From Paguma larvata (taxonomy: Eukaryota > Chordata > Mammalia > Carnivora > Viverridae): DNA of 64,000 nucleotides. This document shows positions 11,829 to 24,420 of the stretch, one piece after another. The stretch spans positions 28,614,247 through 28,678,246 of the forward strand of contig CM057830.1 of the NCBI GenBank assembly GCA_030068075.1, written 5' to 3'. Position numbers and translations under genes: made by a program. Within the stretch, counting starts at the first letter, position 1, and each line of letters opens with the position of its first letter. A model generated the notes under the pieces. It was not told where the DNA came from, made no database searches, and was given only the letters and a program-made list of their open reading frames with translations.

Positions 11829-12169
11829 CAATTGACCCTTGAACAACACAGGTTTGAACTGTTTGGGTCCAGTTATATGCAGATTTTTTTGTGATAAATG
11901 CAGGACAGCACTATATATGTATTCTCTCTGATGATTTTCCTAATAACATTTAATTTTCTCTAGCTTACTTTATTGTAAGAATATATTAGGTGTTACATAT
12001 AACATACAAAGTATGTGTTAATCAACTGTCTATGTTATCAGTAAGGCTTTCCATCAATAGTAAGCTATTAGTAGTTAACTTTTGGGGGGTGAAAAGTTAT
12101 ACACAGATTTTTTTACTGCATGGGGGGGGGTCAATGCCCCTAACCTCTGTGTTGTTCAAGGGTCAGCTG
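11829..12169. mobile_element. Tigger/MER2-like DNA transposon, non-autonomous
   Basis: Terminal inverted repeats face each other: CAATTGACCCTTGAACAACA at the left and TGTTGTTCAAGGGTCAGCTG at the right. The element is bounded by TA dinucleotides at 11827-11828 and 12170-12171, the target duplication of Tc1/mariner elements. At 341 bp it is too short for a transposase and is a MITE-like derivative. It sits inside the L1. Confidence 0.9.
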
Positions 12170-12507
12170 TATAATTTGCAAATATTCTCTTCCATTCTGT
12201 AGACTATCTTTTCATCTTCTTAATAATGTAAGTTTTACATTTTGATAAAGTCCAATTTATTTTTTATTGCATTGGTCATTCTTTTGGTATCTTATCTAAG
12301 AATCCATTAGCAAATAAATTCAGGGTCATTAAATTTAGCCCTGTATTTCTTTGTAATGACTTTATAACTTTAGCTATTTCATGCTTGTCTATTTTTGATT
12401 ACTTTTTGTACTTGGGGTGAGGTAAGGGTCCAATTTCACTTGATGTTGACATCCAGTTATCCCAGCAGCATTTGTTAAAGAGAATAATTTTTCTATTTTG
12501 GATGGTG

Positions 12508-12888
12508 TTATGGACTGAATTGTATTCCCCTCTAATTCATATGTTGAAGTCCTAACCCCCACCTTGATTGTATTTGAAGATAGGGCTTTAAAGAAGATAA
12601 GTCCGGATAAATAAGGTCGTAAGTGTGAGGCCCTAATCCAATATGTCTGGTGTCTTTATAAGAGAAGGAAGAGACATCAAGGATGCATGCACATAAAGAC
12701 AAGGCTACATGAGGACACAGCAAGAAGACAGACATCTGCAAGCCCAGGAGAATGGCCTATGGAGAAACCAGCCCTCTGGCACCTTGATCATGGACATTCA
12801 TCCTACAAAACTATGAGAAACAAATTTCTGGCTTTAAAGCACCTAGTCTGTGATATTTTGTTAGGGTAGCCCTAGCAGACTAAGAGAG
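12508..12888 (+). repeat. MaLR (MLT1-like) LTR inside L1
   Basis: Classic order: TTATGGACTGAATTGTATTC, CTAATTCATATGTTGAAGTC, GTGAGGCCCTAATCC, ATGAGGACACAGCAAGAAGA, and the end TTTTGTTAGGGTAGCCCTAG. It interrupts the minus-strand L1. Confidence 0.85.
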
Positions 12889-13362
12889 AAGGTCTCAACA
12901 TTATTGTCAAAAATAAATTGGCCTTATATGTATAGGTGTATTTATGGACTCTCAGTTGTATTCCATTGGTTTATATGCCTCTTCTTGGGCCAGTAGCACA
13001 CTATTTGAGTTGCTGTAGCTTTTTAACAGGCTTTGAAACCAGGAAGTATGAGTTTTTCAACTTTGTTCTTTTTTTCAAGATTGTTTAGCCTATTTGGAGC
13101 CCCATATGGTTCCATATGAGTTTGAGGACTGGCTTTTCCATTTCTGCAAGAAAAAAAGCCATTGAAATTTTTATGGTAAATACATTGAATTTATAGATTG
13201 CTTTGAGTAGTACTGCCATTTCAACAATATGACACCTTCTAAACCATGAACATAGGATATCTTTCTATTTCTTTAGGTCTTCATTAATTTCTTTAGCTCT
13301 TCCTGATGAATCGACCCATTTGTCAAAATACAAAATCCTTCTTTGTCCCCCACAACAGTTTT

Positions 13363-13560
13363 TTTTAAGTTTATTTATTTTTAGAGAAAGAGTGTGTGCA
13401 TGAACAGTGGAGGTGTAGAGGGAAGGAGAGAGAATCCCAAGCAGACTCTGGACTAATAGGGCAAAGCCCAACATGGGACTCGATCCCACGAACCATGAGT
13501 TCATGACCTGAGCCAAAATCCAGAGTCGGACACTTAACTGACTGAACCACCCAGGAACCC
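13363..13560 (-). repeat. CAN-type SINE inside L1
   Basis: Minus orientation: TTTAAGTTTATTTATTTTTA tail and TGACTGAACCACCCAGGAAC head. It is the fourth layer of the nested stack from 10.9 to 14.1 kb. Confidence 0.88.
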
Positions 13561-14140
13561 TTGGATCTAAAGTCTTATGTAGAGAGCACATACTTGGATT
13601 ATGTTTTTCTTTTTCAATCCATTGTGCAAATCTCTGTTTATTGTTTGTGGAGTTTAACCCACTTACATGTAATTACTGATGAGGAAAGATTTACTGTTGC
13701 CATTTTGCTTTTTTTTTTTTTTCTGGATTTCTTGTTCCTTTTTCCCCTCATTTTCTTCATTTCTGCCTTGTCTAGTGTTTAATTTTTGAAGCATACCACT
13801 TTGGTTCTTCTCTCATTTCTTTTTGTGTATATTTATAAAATGCTTTCTTGGTGGTTACCATGAGAACTACAATTACATACCAAATTTATAGCCATCTAGT
13901 TTGAATTAATACCAGTTTAGCTTTAGTAGCATACACAAACTCTGCTGCTATACAACTCCTCTCTTCTTTATGTTTTTGTTGTCACAAATTATATCTTTAT
14001 ACGTTGTGTATGCAATACCATAGATGTATAATTATTATTTTACACATATGCATTTTAAATCCTGTAGGAAACAAAAAGGAATTACAAACAAAGAATTTAT
14101 TTATACTGTATGAGCTGTTTTGCATAAAATAGTTACTATT

Positions 14141-15620
14141 TGGGGGTACTAAATTCTGGACAGAAACTTAATTAACATATTCATCAAAGGGTAGAGACAT
14201 CTGGTAAAAATAAGTAATTTTTCTTTAATTGGGAGGAAAGCAAAATTGTAGAGAAATATTTATCTAGTGTAGTCAACAACTACAAAAGGGTGAATATGTC
14301 CTTATCTTTTTTGCCTTTATAACTGAACTTCAATTAGATTTTCAGGTTTTGTTTCAGTTCAGCAGTGAGAAATTTAATCATTCAAATTGAAGGTAAATTC
14401 TAGTTTTAAGCTCAACTTTTTTTAGGGTAGCAGTGTCTGGAATTCTCCTTCAGAAATTTCCTGTTTTCCCTTTCCTTCTATTTGCCCCGGAAGTGATATA
14501 TGTTCCAAGGGGATTTATAAATTAGCTGGCGCTTGGGGATATATATTATAAAAATGTATATTATGTATAACTTAACACTGGAGCCAACTAAAAACTGGCT
14601 TTGGCTCACATGAATAATACTAAATGGCATTATTGGTTGACATCTATCCACTGCCCTAAGGGCTCTAACTTCATGCTGCTCTGATCTGCGGTGCCAAGTG
14701 TACTGCAGATCAATATGTGTCCTTATTTTCCCTCATTTTGAGGTTCTCTAAGTCTCCAGTGCACTTTTAGCCATTTTTATGTATTTTTGAAGGGTGTAAG
14801 CCACTTTTGGATGTTCCTCCACTTACCATATTGAGTACATACACTTACAACTTGCTGCTCTAAACCGAGACGACAAAGTAGCCTTGGGACTTTTCCAGGG
14901 GCCTTTTGCTAACCTCTCTTTGTGTTTGGGTCCCACTAAAGCTGTCTGAATTACAATCACACAACAAACCCTAGAAAATGGGCCAAAGACATTTAATCCA
15001 CAATTTAACTTCCTTGGTCACCTCTGCCAATTATTTTTCTTTCCCTACAGCAAATGCATGGGTTCTTTATCGGGAAAAGGGCAAGAAACTGTTCTCACAT
15101 CTTTATAGAACTCTTTGAGTGGAATACATATAGCATAAGTTCTAAGTCTGTTTCCTTCAACGCTGAGTTTAGTAAAATTTCAGGTTTTCCTAACTCATTT
15201 GTGTTCTTTCGGTTTAAAAACTTGACTCAGAAACTAACTTGCCTTCTTTATTCTCAGTTGGATTAGCCCTCCTCTGATTTAAATAATACCGATGACCCAA
15301 TGGGTGAAGGATTCCAGGTTATCAAAAAAATGAGGGAAAGAAAAGCATTGGTTATTATCAAAATATTCTCTCCTGCCACACTTGTAACGAAGACTTGTGA
15401 CTAATTGGATGACTGGACTTGGGATGACATTTTATCAGGATATCTGTATTAGCTTGTGTTTATACTGCCTTCTTGTGAGAAAACTGAAGTTGTGATGTGT
15501 TAAATGACTTGTCTGAGAAACCAGTGCTAATTGACAGCAACTCTGGGCACAATATTTTTCTGTTGCTGGAAGCTCTATAACTGAAGCGGGAGAAATAGAA
15601 ACTGGCTTTTGGCTAGCTCC
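14141..15620. other. Intergenic, unrecognised
   Basis: AT-rich, no domain-bearing frame, no repeat recognised. The 70-codon frame at 15054-15266 is taken as chance. Confidence 0.35.
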
Positions 15621-15623
15621 GTA

Positions 15624-16000
15624 TCAGTGATTAACAAACATGACAGTACATTAGAATTGACCAGAGCTTTTGAATCTGCAAGCATGCAGATTCAGCATGT
15701 CTGGGGTAGGTTCCATACCTCTGTATTTGAAAATAATCTCCCCATGGGCGCCTGGGTGGTTCACTAGGTTGGGTGTCCAACTTTTGATTTCGACTCAGCT
15801 CATGATCTCACAGTTTGTGAGTGCTGGCCCCGCATCAGGCCCTGCGCTGACAGTAGGGAGCCTGGTTGGGATTCTGTCTCCCTCTCTCTCTGCCCCTGCT
15901 CCACTTGCTCTCTGTGTGTCTCTCTCTCAAAACTAAAAAATAAATAAATGTAAATAAAAATAATCTCTCCAGATAATTTTTATGCTCTATAAAAAAAAAA
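15624..16000. repeat. MER5-like hAT transposon fragment split by a SINE
   Basis: CAGTACATTAGAATTGACCA, AGATTCAGCATGTCTGGGGT and CCAGATAATTTTTATGC follow the MER5 (hAT-Charlie) order of blocks. A SINE has inserted near its end. The sequence AAAATAATCTC is found on both sides of the SINE (near 15730 and 15957), a target-site duplication. Confidence 0.55.
15744..15956 (+). repeat. CAN-type SINE with target duplication
   Basis: Head GGGCGCCTGGGTGGTTCACT, CT-rich middle, tail AAAAAATAAATAAATG. AAAATAATCTC flanks it on both sides. Confidence 0.92.
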
Positions 16001-17110
16001 AGCTTAATAACCTGTGTAATGCACATCCAATCTGACTAAAATATCCTTTCCTGGGCATCCTTCCATCAGTTCTTTCCTGATTTCTTCCAGCTCCCAAAGA
16101 CCAAATGGGAGGCAGCTAAAGCAGGCATCAACTCTGATACATGCACAGCTTGAGTTAGTAGTTTTAACAGTTTTGTATGTTTCAGGATCATCTAGGATAC
16201 TTGTTAAAAATGTAATTATCAGATGCCACTTTGAAGTTGCATGAACTGCTTTATGGACACTTGATAACGGGTAATTAGTAAATGGAAATATGCTAGAATT
16301 TTATCTGAAGCTGGCATTTATAGTAAGCTAGAAGTGAGACTTTAGGCCCTACTCAACTCTTACCCATGTCGAACCTCTTGGCAGTTCTTGTTATGTATGT
16401 ACAAAAAGAACTTCATAGATGTGGACCTAAACCACGTCGGTTTAGGTCATAGGGCTTATTTGCCCAAGCATTTGCCTCTAGTAGTTGAACCCTCCTCCCT
16501 TTGGAGGCTGCAAACAATCTGTCTCCTAGTCCTGGCTTTGGAACATAGCCTGGCAGTGGGTAGGAAGTGAGCATACTTGTCTACTGGGGGATTTGGCAGG
16601 ACAGCATGTAAAAACATTTCCCAAAGTATTTCTGAACCTGCTCCTGGAAACATGAACTGTCTTCCAAGCCTGCAAAATGAGCCGTGATGTTTGCTCAGTG
16701 GAGAATCTGAAATCACTGAATTCGCTGATTGATAAATGCCTGTTTGGAGAATGAAGAATGCTTTCCAAGCACAATCTGCCTCTCGATAATTCTCAGAGAA
16801 TACAGATGGCAAGAGTGTTTGGGTCTCAAAAGCTCTGGCATCCCAGGATTGTGTATGGAGTTCAATTACTTTGCAGGTAAAACAGGGGACAGATGTACAA
16901 ACACCGGGTCGAGCAGTAGGGTGAACCTCGGTATCAGCCCAAACCATTATTTCTTGGCGTCTTGTACTAATCCCTGTGAATAAAGAGACGGGAGACCAAA
17001 AATCTGTGTGGTGAGCTCCTCTGCTTTTACTGCCAGATGAGCCAGGTGAGAAGCATTAAGAAAAATACTCCTGTCAGGAAAATTATTGGGGCCGCCTCCT
17101 GAGACCCAGC
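16001..17110. other. Unrecognised DNA with a 163-codon minus-strand open frame
   Basis: The open frame at 16456-16947 (minus) is the longest outside the MAGE locus. It overlaps 82-codon and 84-codon frames in other phases and shows no recognisable domain, signal peptide or membrane segment. Two cysteine-rich patches are not spaced like zinc fingers. I do not call a gene; it may be chance or a conserved non-coding element. Confidence 0.3.
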
Positions 17111-17129
17111 AATCTGTATCTCCATATTG

Positions 17130-17172
<43 letters not shown>
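17130..17172. repeat. (GT)n microsatellite
   Basis: About 19-20 GT units, starting after CTCT and ending TGTGCG. Confidence 0.97.
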
Positions 17173-17175
<3 letters not shown>

Positions 17176-17214
17176 TCAAGAATCTGAATGACTAGTTTTA
17201 TTTAAGTTTGGAAG

Positions 17215-19490
17215 TAGAAGTTTTTAATAAAATTTTATTTTGGAATAATTATAGATTTACTACAAAGAATTTCTGTTACCCCACCACTGAGTTTCTCCTG
17301 TTGTTAGCATCTTAAAAATATATGGTACATTTGTCAAAACTAAGAAACCAACACTAGCCAAGCTTCTCCACTGAAAAGTTACTTTGCCTCCCATCCATAC
17401 CCTTTTCTTTGGAATCAAGTCATTAAGACTAGTCCATACTTAAGGGGAGCGGGGAGAACTTAGGTCCACTTCCTGGGAAGTACTTACATAAATATTTTGG
17501 AACTATTCTGTAAGGAAAAAATTTGTCTTCCTCCCTCATATTTACTCATTCATTCATTCATTCATCCAGTTATTCATTGAATCTCTTATTTATTATATCA
17601 GTATAAATTATGTATCAGTATAATCACACATATAGGTTTATATATATATGTAACTTTTGAGTTAAATTTTGGATAAATATCAGGAATATTTCAAAGTTTA
17701 TTTCTTTTACATATGGATTTAATGGCTCATGCACCATTTCTTGAAAATCTTTGCCTTCTTCTAGTAGACTGTCTTTACACCTTTGTCAAAAATTTGTTGA
17801 CTGTATTTGTTTGGATCTATTTCTGAGCTCTCTATTTTCTCCTGTTAAAACATGTGTCTATTATTTCACCCATATCACATTGTCTTGATTACTGTAGCAT
17901 TATAGTAAATTCCTTAAACTGGGTAATGTGACTCATCTGACTTTGTTCTTCCTTTTTTTCAGAATTGTTTTGGTTATTCTAGTACCTTTGTGTTTCCATA
18001 TATATTTTTTATTACTATTATTTTTTAGAAACAGCTTGTCAATATCTAAAAACAATCTTGCAGTGATTTGGTTAGAACTCTGCTGATTTTACATATCAAA
18101 CTAAGGATAATTGACTTTTTAACAATATTGGGTCTTCCAATGCACGAACACGATGTAGCTTTCTATTTGCTTAAAATTTCCAGCACATATTTTGTTATAT
18201 TTATACCCAAGTACTTAATTTGGGGGATGCAATTGTAAATGTTATTACCATTTTTAAAATTTTAAATGCCAATTATTCTTCGCTGGTATATAGAAATACA
18301 ATTTACTTTTGTATATCACCCTTGTATCATATGACCTTTTTAAACACACTTTTCTTGGATTTTCTACATAGACAATAATGTTATCTATAAAAAAAGAAAG
18401 TTTTATTACTTCCTTCACAGTCTGTGTGTCTTGCGTTTATTTGTCTTGCCTTACGAATCTTGATGATACTTCTAACACAATGTTGAATTGCAGTGGTCAG
18501 AGAAGGCAACCTTGATTTATTCCTGATCTTAAGATAAACACATTCAATCTTATACTTTCTAGTATAGTGTAAGTTGCAGGGGAGTTTTTTGTAGATACCT
18601 TCAATGAGACTAAAGAAGTTTCCTTCTGTCACTAGTTTTTGAGCATATTTAAATCATGAATGGATGCAAAATTTGTCAAATGATTTTTTGCATCTATTAA
18701 TATGATTAGTGTGCTAATGTGCTGAATTGTATTAATTGGTTCTTGTATGTCGAAACAGCCCTAAATTCCTGTGATGAACCCCACTTAGTTGTGATGCATT
18801 TTCATTTTATATGTTGCTGGATTTGATTTGCTGTTATTTTCTTATGGATTTTTGCACCTATATTAGAGAAATTGCCATGTAGTTGCATTTAATTTTAATG
18901 CTTGTGTTAGGTTTGGGTAATAAGGCAATAGTGACTTTATAAAATGAGTTGGGAAATGTTCTCTGTTCTGTTTTCCGGAAGAGGTTGTGTAGAAATGTCT
19001 TGTTTCTTCCTTAAACTTTGGTAATGATTCTACAGTGAAACCACTTGGAATTGTAGTTTTCTTTTGTGGAAGGGTTTTAAGTACATATTCAATTTTTAAA
19101 ATATATTTGGGGGTAATCAGGTTACCTATTTCTCTTTGAGTGATTTGGGTACTTTGCGTCTTTCAGGAGATTGGTCTATTTCATCTAAGTTATTGAATTT
19201 ATAGGCAAAGAATTAATAGCTTTCTCTCATTAATAGTGGAATCTGCAGTGTTTACCTTTTCATTCTTGATACTGTTGATTTGTGTTTTATCTCTTTTATT
19301 CTTATTACCCTGGCTAAATAGTTATTAATTTTGTTGATCTTTTCAAAGAACCAAGTTTTGTTATTATCAGTTTTCTCTATTTTCTGTTGATTTCTGCTCT
19401 TATTACTTCCTTTCCTCTTACTACTTTAGATTTACTGTACATTTTTTCCCACTAGTTGCCTAAGGTAGAGCTTGCATTCTGTAGTGAAAC
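17215..19490 (-). repeat. Old L1 fragment (ORF2 to 3' end)
   Basis: The beginning (TTTTTAATAAAATTTTATTTT, split by substitutions) and stretches such as CCTTGATTTATTCCTGATCT and GGAATCTGCAGTGTTTACCT read as the reverse complement of ORF2 and the 3'UTR of an old L1. Stops occur throughout. About 2.3 kb without other insertions. Confidence 0.75.
17546..17572. repeat. (CATT)n short tandem repeat
   Basis: CTCATTCATTCATTCATTCA inside the L1; a few units only. Confidence 0.9.
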
Positions 19491-20708
19491 AAACCCTCTG
19501 ATACATGTTAAAATGTTAGAATAGCTGGTTAGTGTGATCAAATTCCTGTTTTCCTGCTGGACTCTCCTGTAAAGATTGATCTTCCTCCACAATTTTATTC
19601 GACACTAATGTTGTTTACGTAATTATAAATGAGAAGACCTCCTTCTACTTGTACACAATGTCACTTTACCCACTTGCCCTAAACCTCACAAGCATAGGAT
19701 AATTCCAATGAAAAGCAATCCATTACTTAATTATTTACTTAATTGCTACAAACTCTGGTTTGTCTAAGAGAATATCTGGATGTTTCCTCTTTCCTTAATT
19801 CTCTCCCTTTCTTCCTCTACTTCTCATAGCTCTATCCTTCCAAAACACCTTTTCTATGTGTAGTTCTCATTCTTTGCCCCTTACACTGGACGCCTCACTC
19901 TTGCAACAGAAGAAAGTCTCAGAGTCTATTTCCTCCAAGTCATGCCATGAGTGTTAGAAAGGTTATGACCTCAGGTAGCTGCTGAGTTTCAGTAATATTC
20001 TCTTCTCTATAATTACTCCCAGCTTTATCAAGAGGAGGAACTTCACATTTCTCTATCTTAGTGCCTGTGACTCCTTGACTGGAGGATGGGAATATTGAAA
20101 GGGTGGAAGCTCTGGGGTCTTCACTGTCACTGTGTGTTAAGAGAGAGAGGGTAAGAGGTGGAGATTTCCACTTTCAATCTGCAGCTAGCCTTCTTAAGTA
20201 TTCAAAATCAAATACACCTCACAAATGCACTTCTAATAGAAATGTGAATCCTTCTACAAATGTAATTTTATTCTACACCTTTTTGAGTAATAATGCTAGT
20301 GCTCTTCTATAGAAACTTTTCTCAAGGCTCTAGGTTACTAAAGGTTTTCTCCACATAAATCAACAAGAAATGGCCCCACATTGCTTTCTACTCTCCAGGC
20401 TCCTCCTTGATCACATGAGGGTATCAGAGTTTTCCCTTATCTTACTGCATCTTTTTTTCTCTTACTGCATTGCATCTGTGAACTTTCTCTCTCCTTCTAC
20501 CAATTCTTCCATTACAATTGATAAAGGTTCTTGACAGCTACCTAGTAAATTATAAGATAAAATTTGAAAATGATAAGAAAGCACCATCTACACTTGTGTG
20601 TATGTATGAGTGTATACATATAAAGTGATTTATTTACTCACTCTCTTTTCAGTGGACATCTAGATTCTCTTTTCTTTTTTCTTTCTTGCCATTACAAATA
20701 ATGCAGCA
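19491..20708. other. Intergenic, unrecognised
   Basis: AT-rich, pyrimidine-biased in part. No gene or repeat that I can name. Confidence 0.35.
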
Positions 20709-20709
20709 G

Positions 20710-20940
20710 AGGGGCACCTGGGTGGCTCAGTTTGTTAAGCATCCAACTTTGCTCAGTTCATGATCTTGCAGTTCGTGAGTTCAAGCCCCGCATCGGGCTC
20801 TGTGCTGACAGCTCAGAGCCAGGAGCCTGTTTCAGATTCTGTGTCTCCCTCTCTCTCTGTCCCTCCCCCTATCATGTTCTGTCTCTCTCAGTCTCAAAAA
20901 TAAATAAACACTAAAAAAAATTTTTTTAAATAAAATAAAA
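20710..20940 (+). repeat. CAN-type SINE
   Basis: Head GGGGCACCTGGGTGGCTCAG, GTGCTGACAGCTCAGAGCC block typical of the felid subfamily, CT-rich tract, AAAAATAAATAAACACT tail. AATAATGCAGCAGAG before and ACAACAATGCAGCAGTG after share AATGCAGCAG, a likely target duplication. Confidence 0.95.
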
Positions 20941-21566
20941 CAACAATGCAGCAGTGATCATTCTAGTACTTTGTATATATGTGTGTTTTTAGAAGGATAA
21001 GGATAATTTCTGGGCCAAAACATGTGTATATTTAATATTTTGATAGATATTGCAAAAATTGCAATTTCCCAATTACACTCCAATAACAGTATGTTATAAC
21101 ACTACATTAGAGTGCCTTTTTACTTACAGCTTCACCAATAAATGATGATAACAAAAGGTATTACATTATTACAAATTTTAAAGGTAAAAAATATTCTACT
21201 CTTGTTTTATTTTGAATTTTCCTGATAATCGATGAGGTTGAATATATTTCGTATGGCAACCTATCATTTATATTTGCTCTTTCGTGAATTTTATGTTTAT
21301 AACCTTTGTAATTTTTCTATTGGATTGTTTGACTTTTCCACTTAATTTGTATTTATTGTGTATTCTAGATATCCATCCCTTTACTGTGTATTCTAGATAT
21401 CTATCCCAATTATTTGACAAAAATATTGTTTTCCACGCTTTTATCTTCAAAATTCATGAATTATTTTGTATTCTAAATGTTTATTTTAATAAAGCAAAGT
21501 CTGCCAATCTTTATTTATATATTTTAGATACTGTGCTATGTTCTGCTTTAACAATACATATGTGCT
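20941..21566. other. AT-rich intergenic, partly L1-like
   Basis: The text GATATTGCAAAAATTGCAAT and CTGATAATCGATGAGGTTGA resembles L1-derived or generic AT-rich sequence. A 34-bp near-repeat occurs around 21357-21410 (GTGTATTCTAGATATC twice). No gene. Confidence 0.3.
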
Positions 21567-21808
21567 GGGGTGCCTGGATGGCTCAGTCAATAGAGCAACC
21601 AACTCTTGCTTTCAGCTCAGGTCATGATCTCATGGTTTGTGGGACTGAGCCCCGCGATGGGCTCTGAGCTGGCAGCCTGCAGCCTGCTTGGGATTCTCTC
21701 TCCCTCTCCCTCCCCTTCCCCTGCTCGCGCACTCTGTGTGCACAAGCTCTTTCTCTCTCCCTCACTCAAAATAAATAAATAAATTTAAATATAAATAAAT
21801 AAAAATAG
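21567..21808 (+). repeat. CAN-type SINE
   Basis: Head GGGGTGCCTGGATGGCTCAG and tail AATAAATAAATAAATT. It accounts for the second half of the 127-codon frame at 21284-21667, which is therefore not a gene. Confidence 0.93.
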
Positions 21809-22059
21809 AAGTATGTATGTGCTTAATGTGTATATTCACATGAAGTTACAATAAATAAAACAGAAGGTTACGCATCAATTTGTTGACAGTGGTTGCATGT
21901 GAGGAGGGAAATACAGATAGATGCACAAAGAGAGACTTTAAAGGTAGCTTTATATTTAATTGTGATGCAATGCACAGATATTTTATAAAATACTGTATCT
22001 GTAGATTGGTTATGTAACAAAAACCTTTAAAACCTAGATGGAAAAATGAGTCTTTCCTC
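21809..22059. other. Intergenic
   Basis: No feature recognised in these 250 bases. Confidence 0.4.
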
Positions 22060-23225
22060 TTCCCATTTTCTTTATCCTCACTGTAATTATTTTTCTCCTC
22101 ATTCTTCCATTGATACTGCTCTTGCCAATATTATCAATGATCTCTAATTCTCAATGCAGTGGATATAGTTGTCATATTTTCTGACTTTATTTTGCATTTG
22201 ACACCAGAATCCATTCCTTTCTTGAATGCTACTGAACTTGACTTTTTGTAGTACCATTTCATTCCAGTTCTTTTCCAGCCCCTCTAATCACGGTTGATTT
22301 TTCACTGTTTATAACTGATGAGTTAATTTACTCAGAATTCATGGGACAACCTTCCACTTATTCTTACTCTGTAACTTCTCATTCAGTGACTTGGTCTGCA
22401 ATGATGTTATTAATAGCCAGTTATAATTTGATGACTCTTAGGTCTCAATCTCTACCACAAGTAAACTAAACCAGATCCTTTATTCTAGTTGAGGGTATTC
22501 TATATATCTCCTTCTCTCTATTTTGTATCAGGTTCTAAATTCAGACAATTTTCTTTCTTTCTATTCCTCACATCCATTCTTCTTTCCTCACTCATGCTGA
22601 TCTTACCCTAATGTAGGCTCTGACTATTTCTTCTTTGGCCTCTGTACTTTCTTACTGTGTCCACCTTATTTCATTTCCTCTCCATATTATCTTGCTAAGA
22701 TAAAAACCTAATCATATCACTTCTTTGCTGAATATTTTCACTTGTCCATTATTGCCTACAAGAAAACTCAAATTTCTAGGATGGCATAATAGTCCATCGA
22801 TGAGTAGACTTCCACCTCATCTCATTACAGACTCTTTTGAATCCAAGGATCTGGCTTCTATTGAATTACCTAAAGTTCTACATGTTCCTCTCTTACGTAT
22901 TTTGCACATGTTCTTTCTCAGAGAATCACCATTCCTCAGCTCTTCCATGAGTGAAATCTTACTCCTCTTCCTGATCCAATTCAGTATTTCTCTTATCAAT
23001 AGTGTTTATTCCCTACTGCCTTTAAACTTCAGATACAATCGATTTCTCTTCTTTCTAAGCAATAATGGTACTTAGAAGATGTCACTTTATTGTAATGACC
23101 ATTAACTACTCTGAAAACCTTGAGAGGAAGTATGATGTCACATTTATCCTATTATTCCCAGCACAAAGCATGCCACTTGATATATAATAGATGCTTAACA
23201 AACCCGTTCTGAATAAACAAAGAGA
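22060..23225 (+). repeat. L2-like LINE fragment
   Basis: Long pyrimidine-rich run with L2-like wording: CCTAATCATATCACTTCTTT, TTGCCTACAAGAAAACTCAA, a CATGTTCTTTCTCAGAGAAT block and the end ATAGATGCTTAACAAACCCG with TGAATAAACAAAG. This is an ancient LINE-2 3' part. The 116-codon frame at 22725-23075 lies within it. Confidence 0.5.
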
Positions 23226-23296
23226 CTGAACATATCTTGTTTTTGTTTTGGGGGAGATGTTGAGTGAAGCAGAAAATAATATATGATTTTTACATG

Positions 23297-23690
23297 TTGT
23301 TAGGGGATGAATTGTGTCCTGCTGTATTTATATGCTGAAGCCCTAACCTCCAGTACTTTAGAACTCGACTGTACTTGGTGATAGGCCTTTTAAAGAGGTG
23401 ATTAGATTGGAATAAGGTGGTTAGTGTTTGCCCTAATCCAGTCTGACTGGTGTCCTTATAAGAAGAGGAAAGTTGGACACAAAGAGATGCCAGGGATGTA
23501 TGCACACCAAGGAGTGATCATGTGAGGACACAGGGAGAAGGCAGACATTTGTAAGCCAAGGAAAAGCGCCTCAGGAGAAACCAAATCTATTGACATCTTG
23601 AACTCAGACTTATAAGAAAATAAATTTGTGTTGTTCAAGTGACCCAGATTATGGTATTTTGTTATTGTGGCTTTAATAAACTAATAATAC
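23297..23690 (+). repeat. MaLR (MLT1-like) LTR
   Basis: Blocks GATGAATTGTGTCCTGCTGT, TATGCTGAAGCCCTAACCTC, CATGTGAGGACACAGGGAGA and TATGGTATTTTGTTATTGTG follow the MaLR LTR order in plus orientation. Confidence 0.82.
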
Positions 23691-23736
23691 ATAATAATAC
23701 TAATATTTACTTCTATTTCTGCCCTTGACTTCTTAT

Positions 23737-24198
23737 ATTAGCTTTCTAGGGCTACCACAACAAATTACCACAAACTCTGTAGCTTAAATCAATAGAAATT
23801 TATTTTCTCACAGTTCTGGAGGCCACAAGTCCAAAATCAGCATCCCTGGCCCAAAATCAAGGTATCCACAGAGTCATAATCTCTCTGAAGGCTCCAGAGA
23901 AAAACACTGTTTCTTGTTTCTTCTAGCTTCCAGTAGCTATTGGAATTCCTTGGTCATTACTCCAATCTCTACCTCCATGGTCACACTGCCTACCCTTCTG
24001 TGTAAAATGTCCCTCTATCTCTCAATAAGGACACTTAGGATTCCATTTAGGCCTGCCTGGATAATCCCAAATAATCTGCCCATCTCAAGATTCTAAATTT
24101 AATCACATCTTCAAAGTCTTTTTTTGTCATATAAAGTAATGCACAGGTTCCAGGGATTTCATCTCCACATCTTTGGAGGCCATCATTCAGCTAACTAC
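23737..24198 (-). repeat. MaLR-like LTR, opposite orientation
   Basis: Plus-strand TTAGCTTTCTAGGGCTACCA, GAAATTTATTTTCTCACAGT and TCCAGGGATTTCATCTCCAC read as a MaLR-type LTR in minus orientation. It lies about 50 bp from the preceding LTR, so the two form an inverted, tail-to-tail pair of different subfamilies. Confidence 0.65.
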
Positions 24199-24420
24199 AC
24201 TTGTCTTATTTCTTCTCTTCTTTTTTCCTCCCTCTATTATTTCCTTCCCTTCTCTTTAAATTTTTGCTCCCTCTCTCCCTTCCCTCCCTTCCTTTCTTTT
24301 TGAGCTTCTTTTCCAACTTCCTTCCCTTCCACCTTCTCTCCCTTCCTCTGAAAATGGCAAGGCAGAAGAGGCTGAAAGGGGCTAAAAGATTCTTTGTCAT
24401 GTTCCTCCACTAAGGTGATG
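24199..24420. repeat. Pyrimidine-rich low-complexity tract
   Basis: CCCTCTCTCCCTTCCCTCCC and similar TTCC/CTTC runs. The 64-70-codon frames on either strand are by-products. Confidence 0.8.

Larger units (their letters stand above)
10925..14140 (-). repeat. Old L1 (ORF2 end and 3'UTR), heavily interrupted
   Basis: Plus-strand text such as TGGCTGAATAATATTCCATT and AGTGGTACCTCATTGTCATG is the reverse complement of the L1 ORF2/3'UTR region. The element is read in pieces (10925-11828, 12170-12507, 12889-13362, 13561-14140) separated by a Tigger transposon, a MaLR LTR and a SINE. It is an old primate/carnivore-shared type of L1 (L1M) with no intact frame. Confidence 0.8.
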
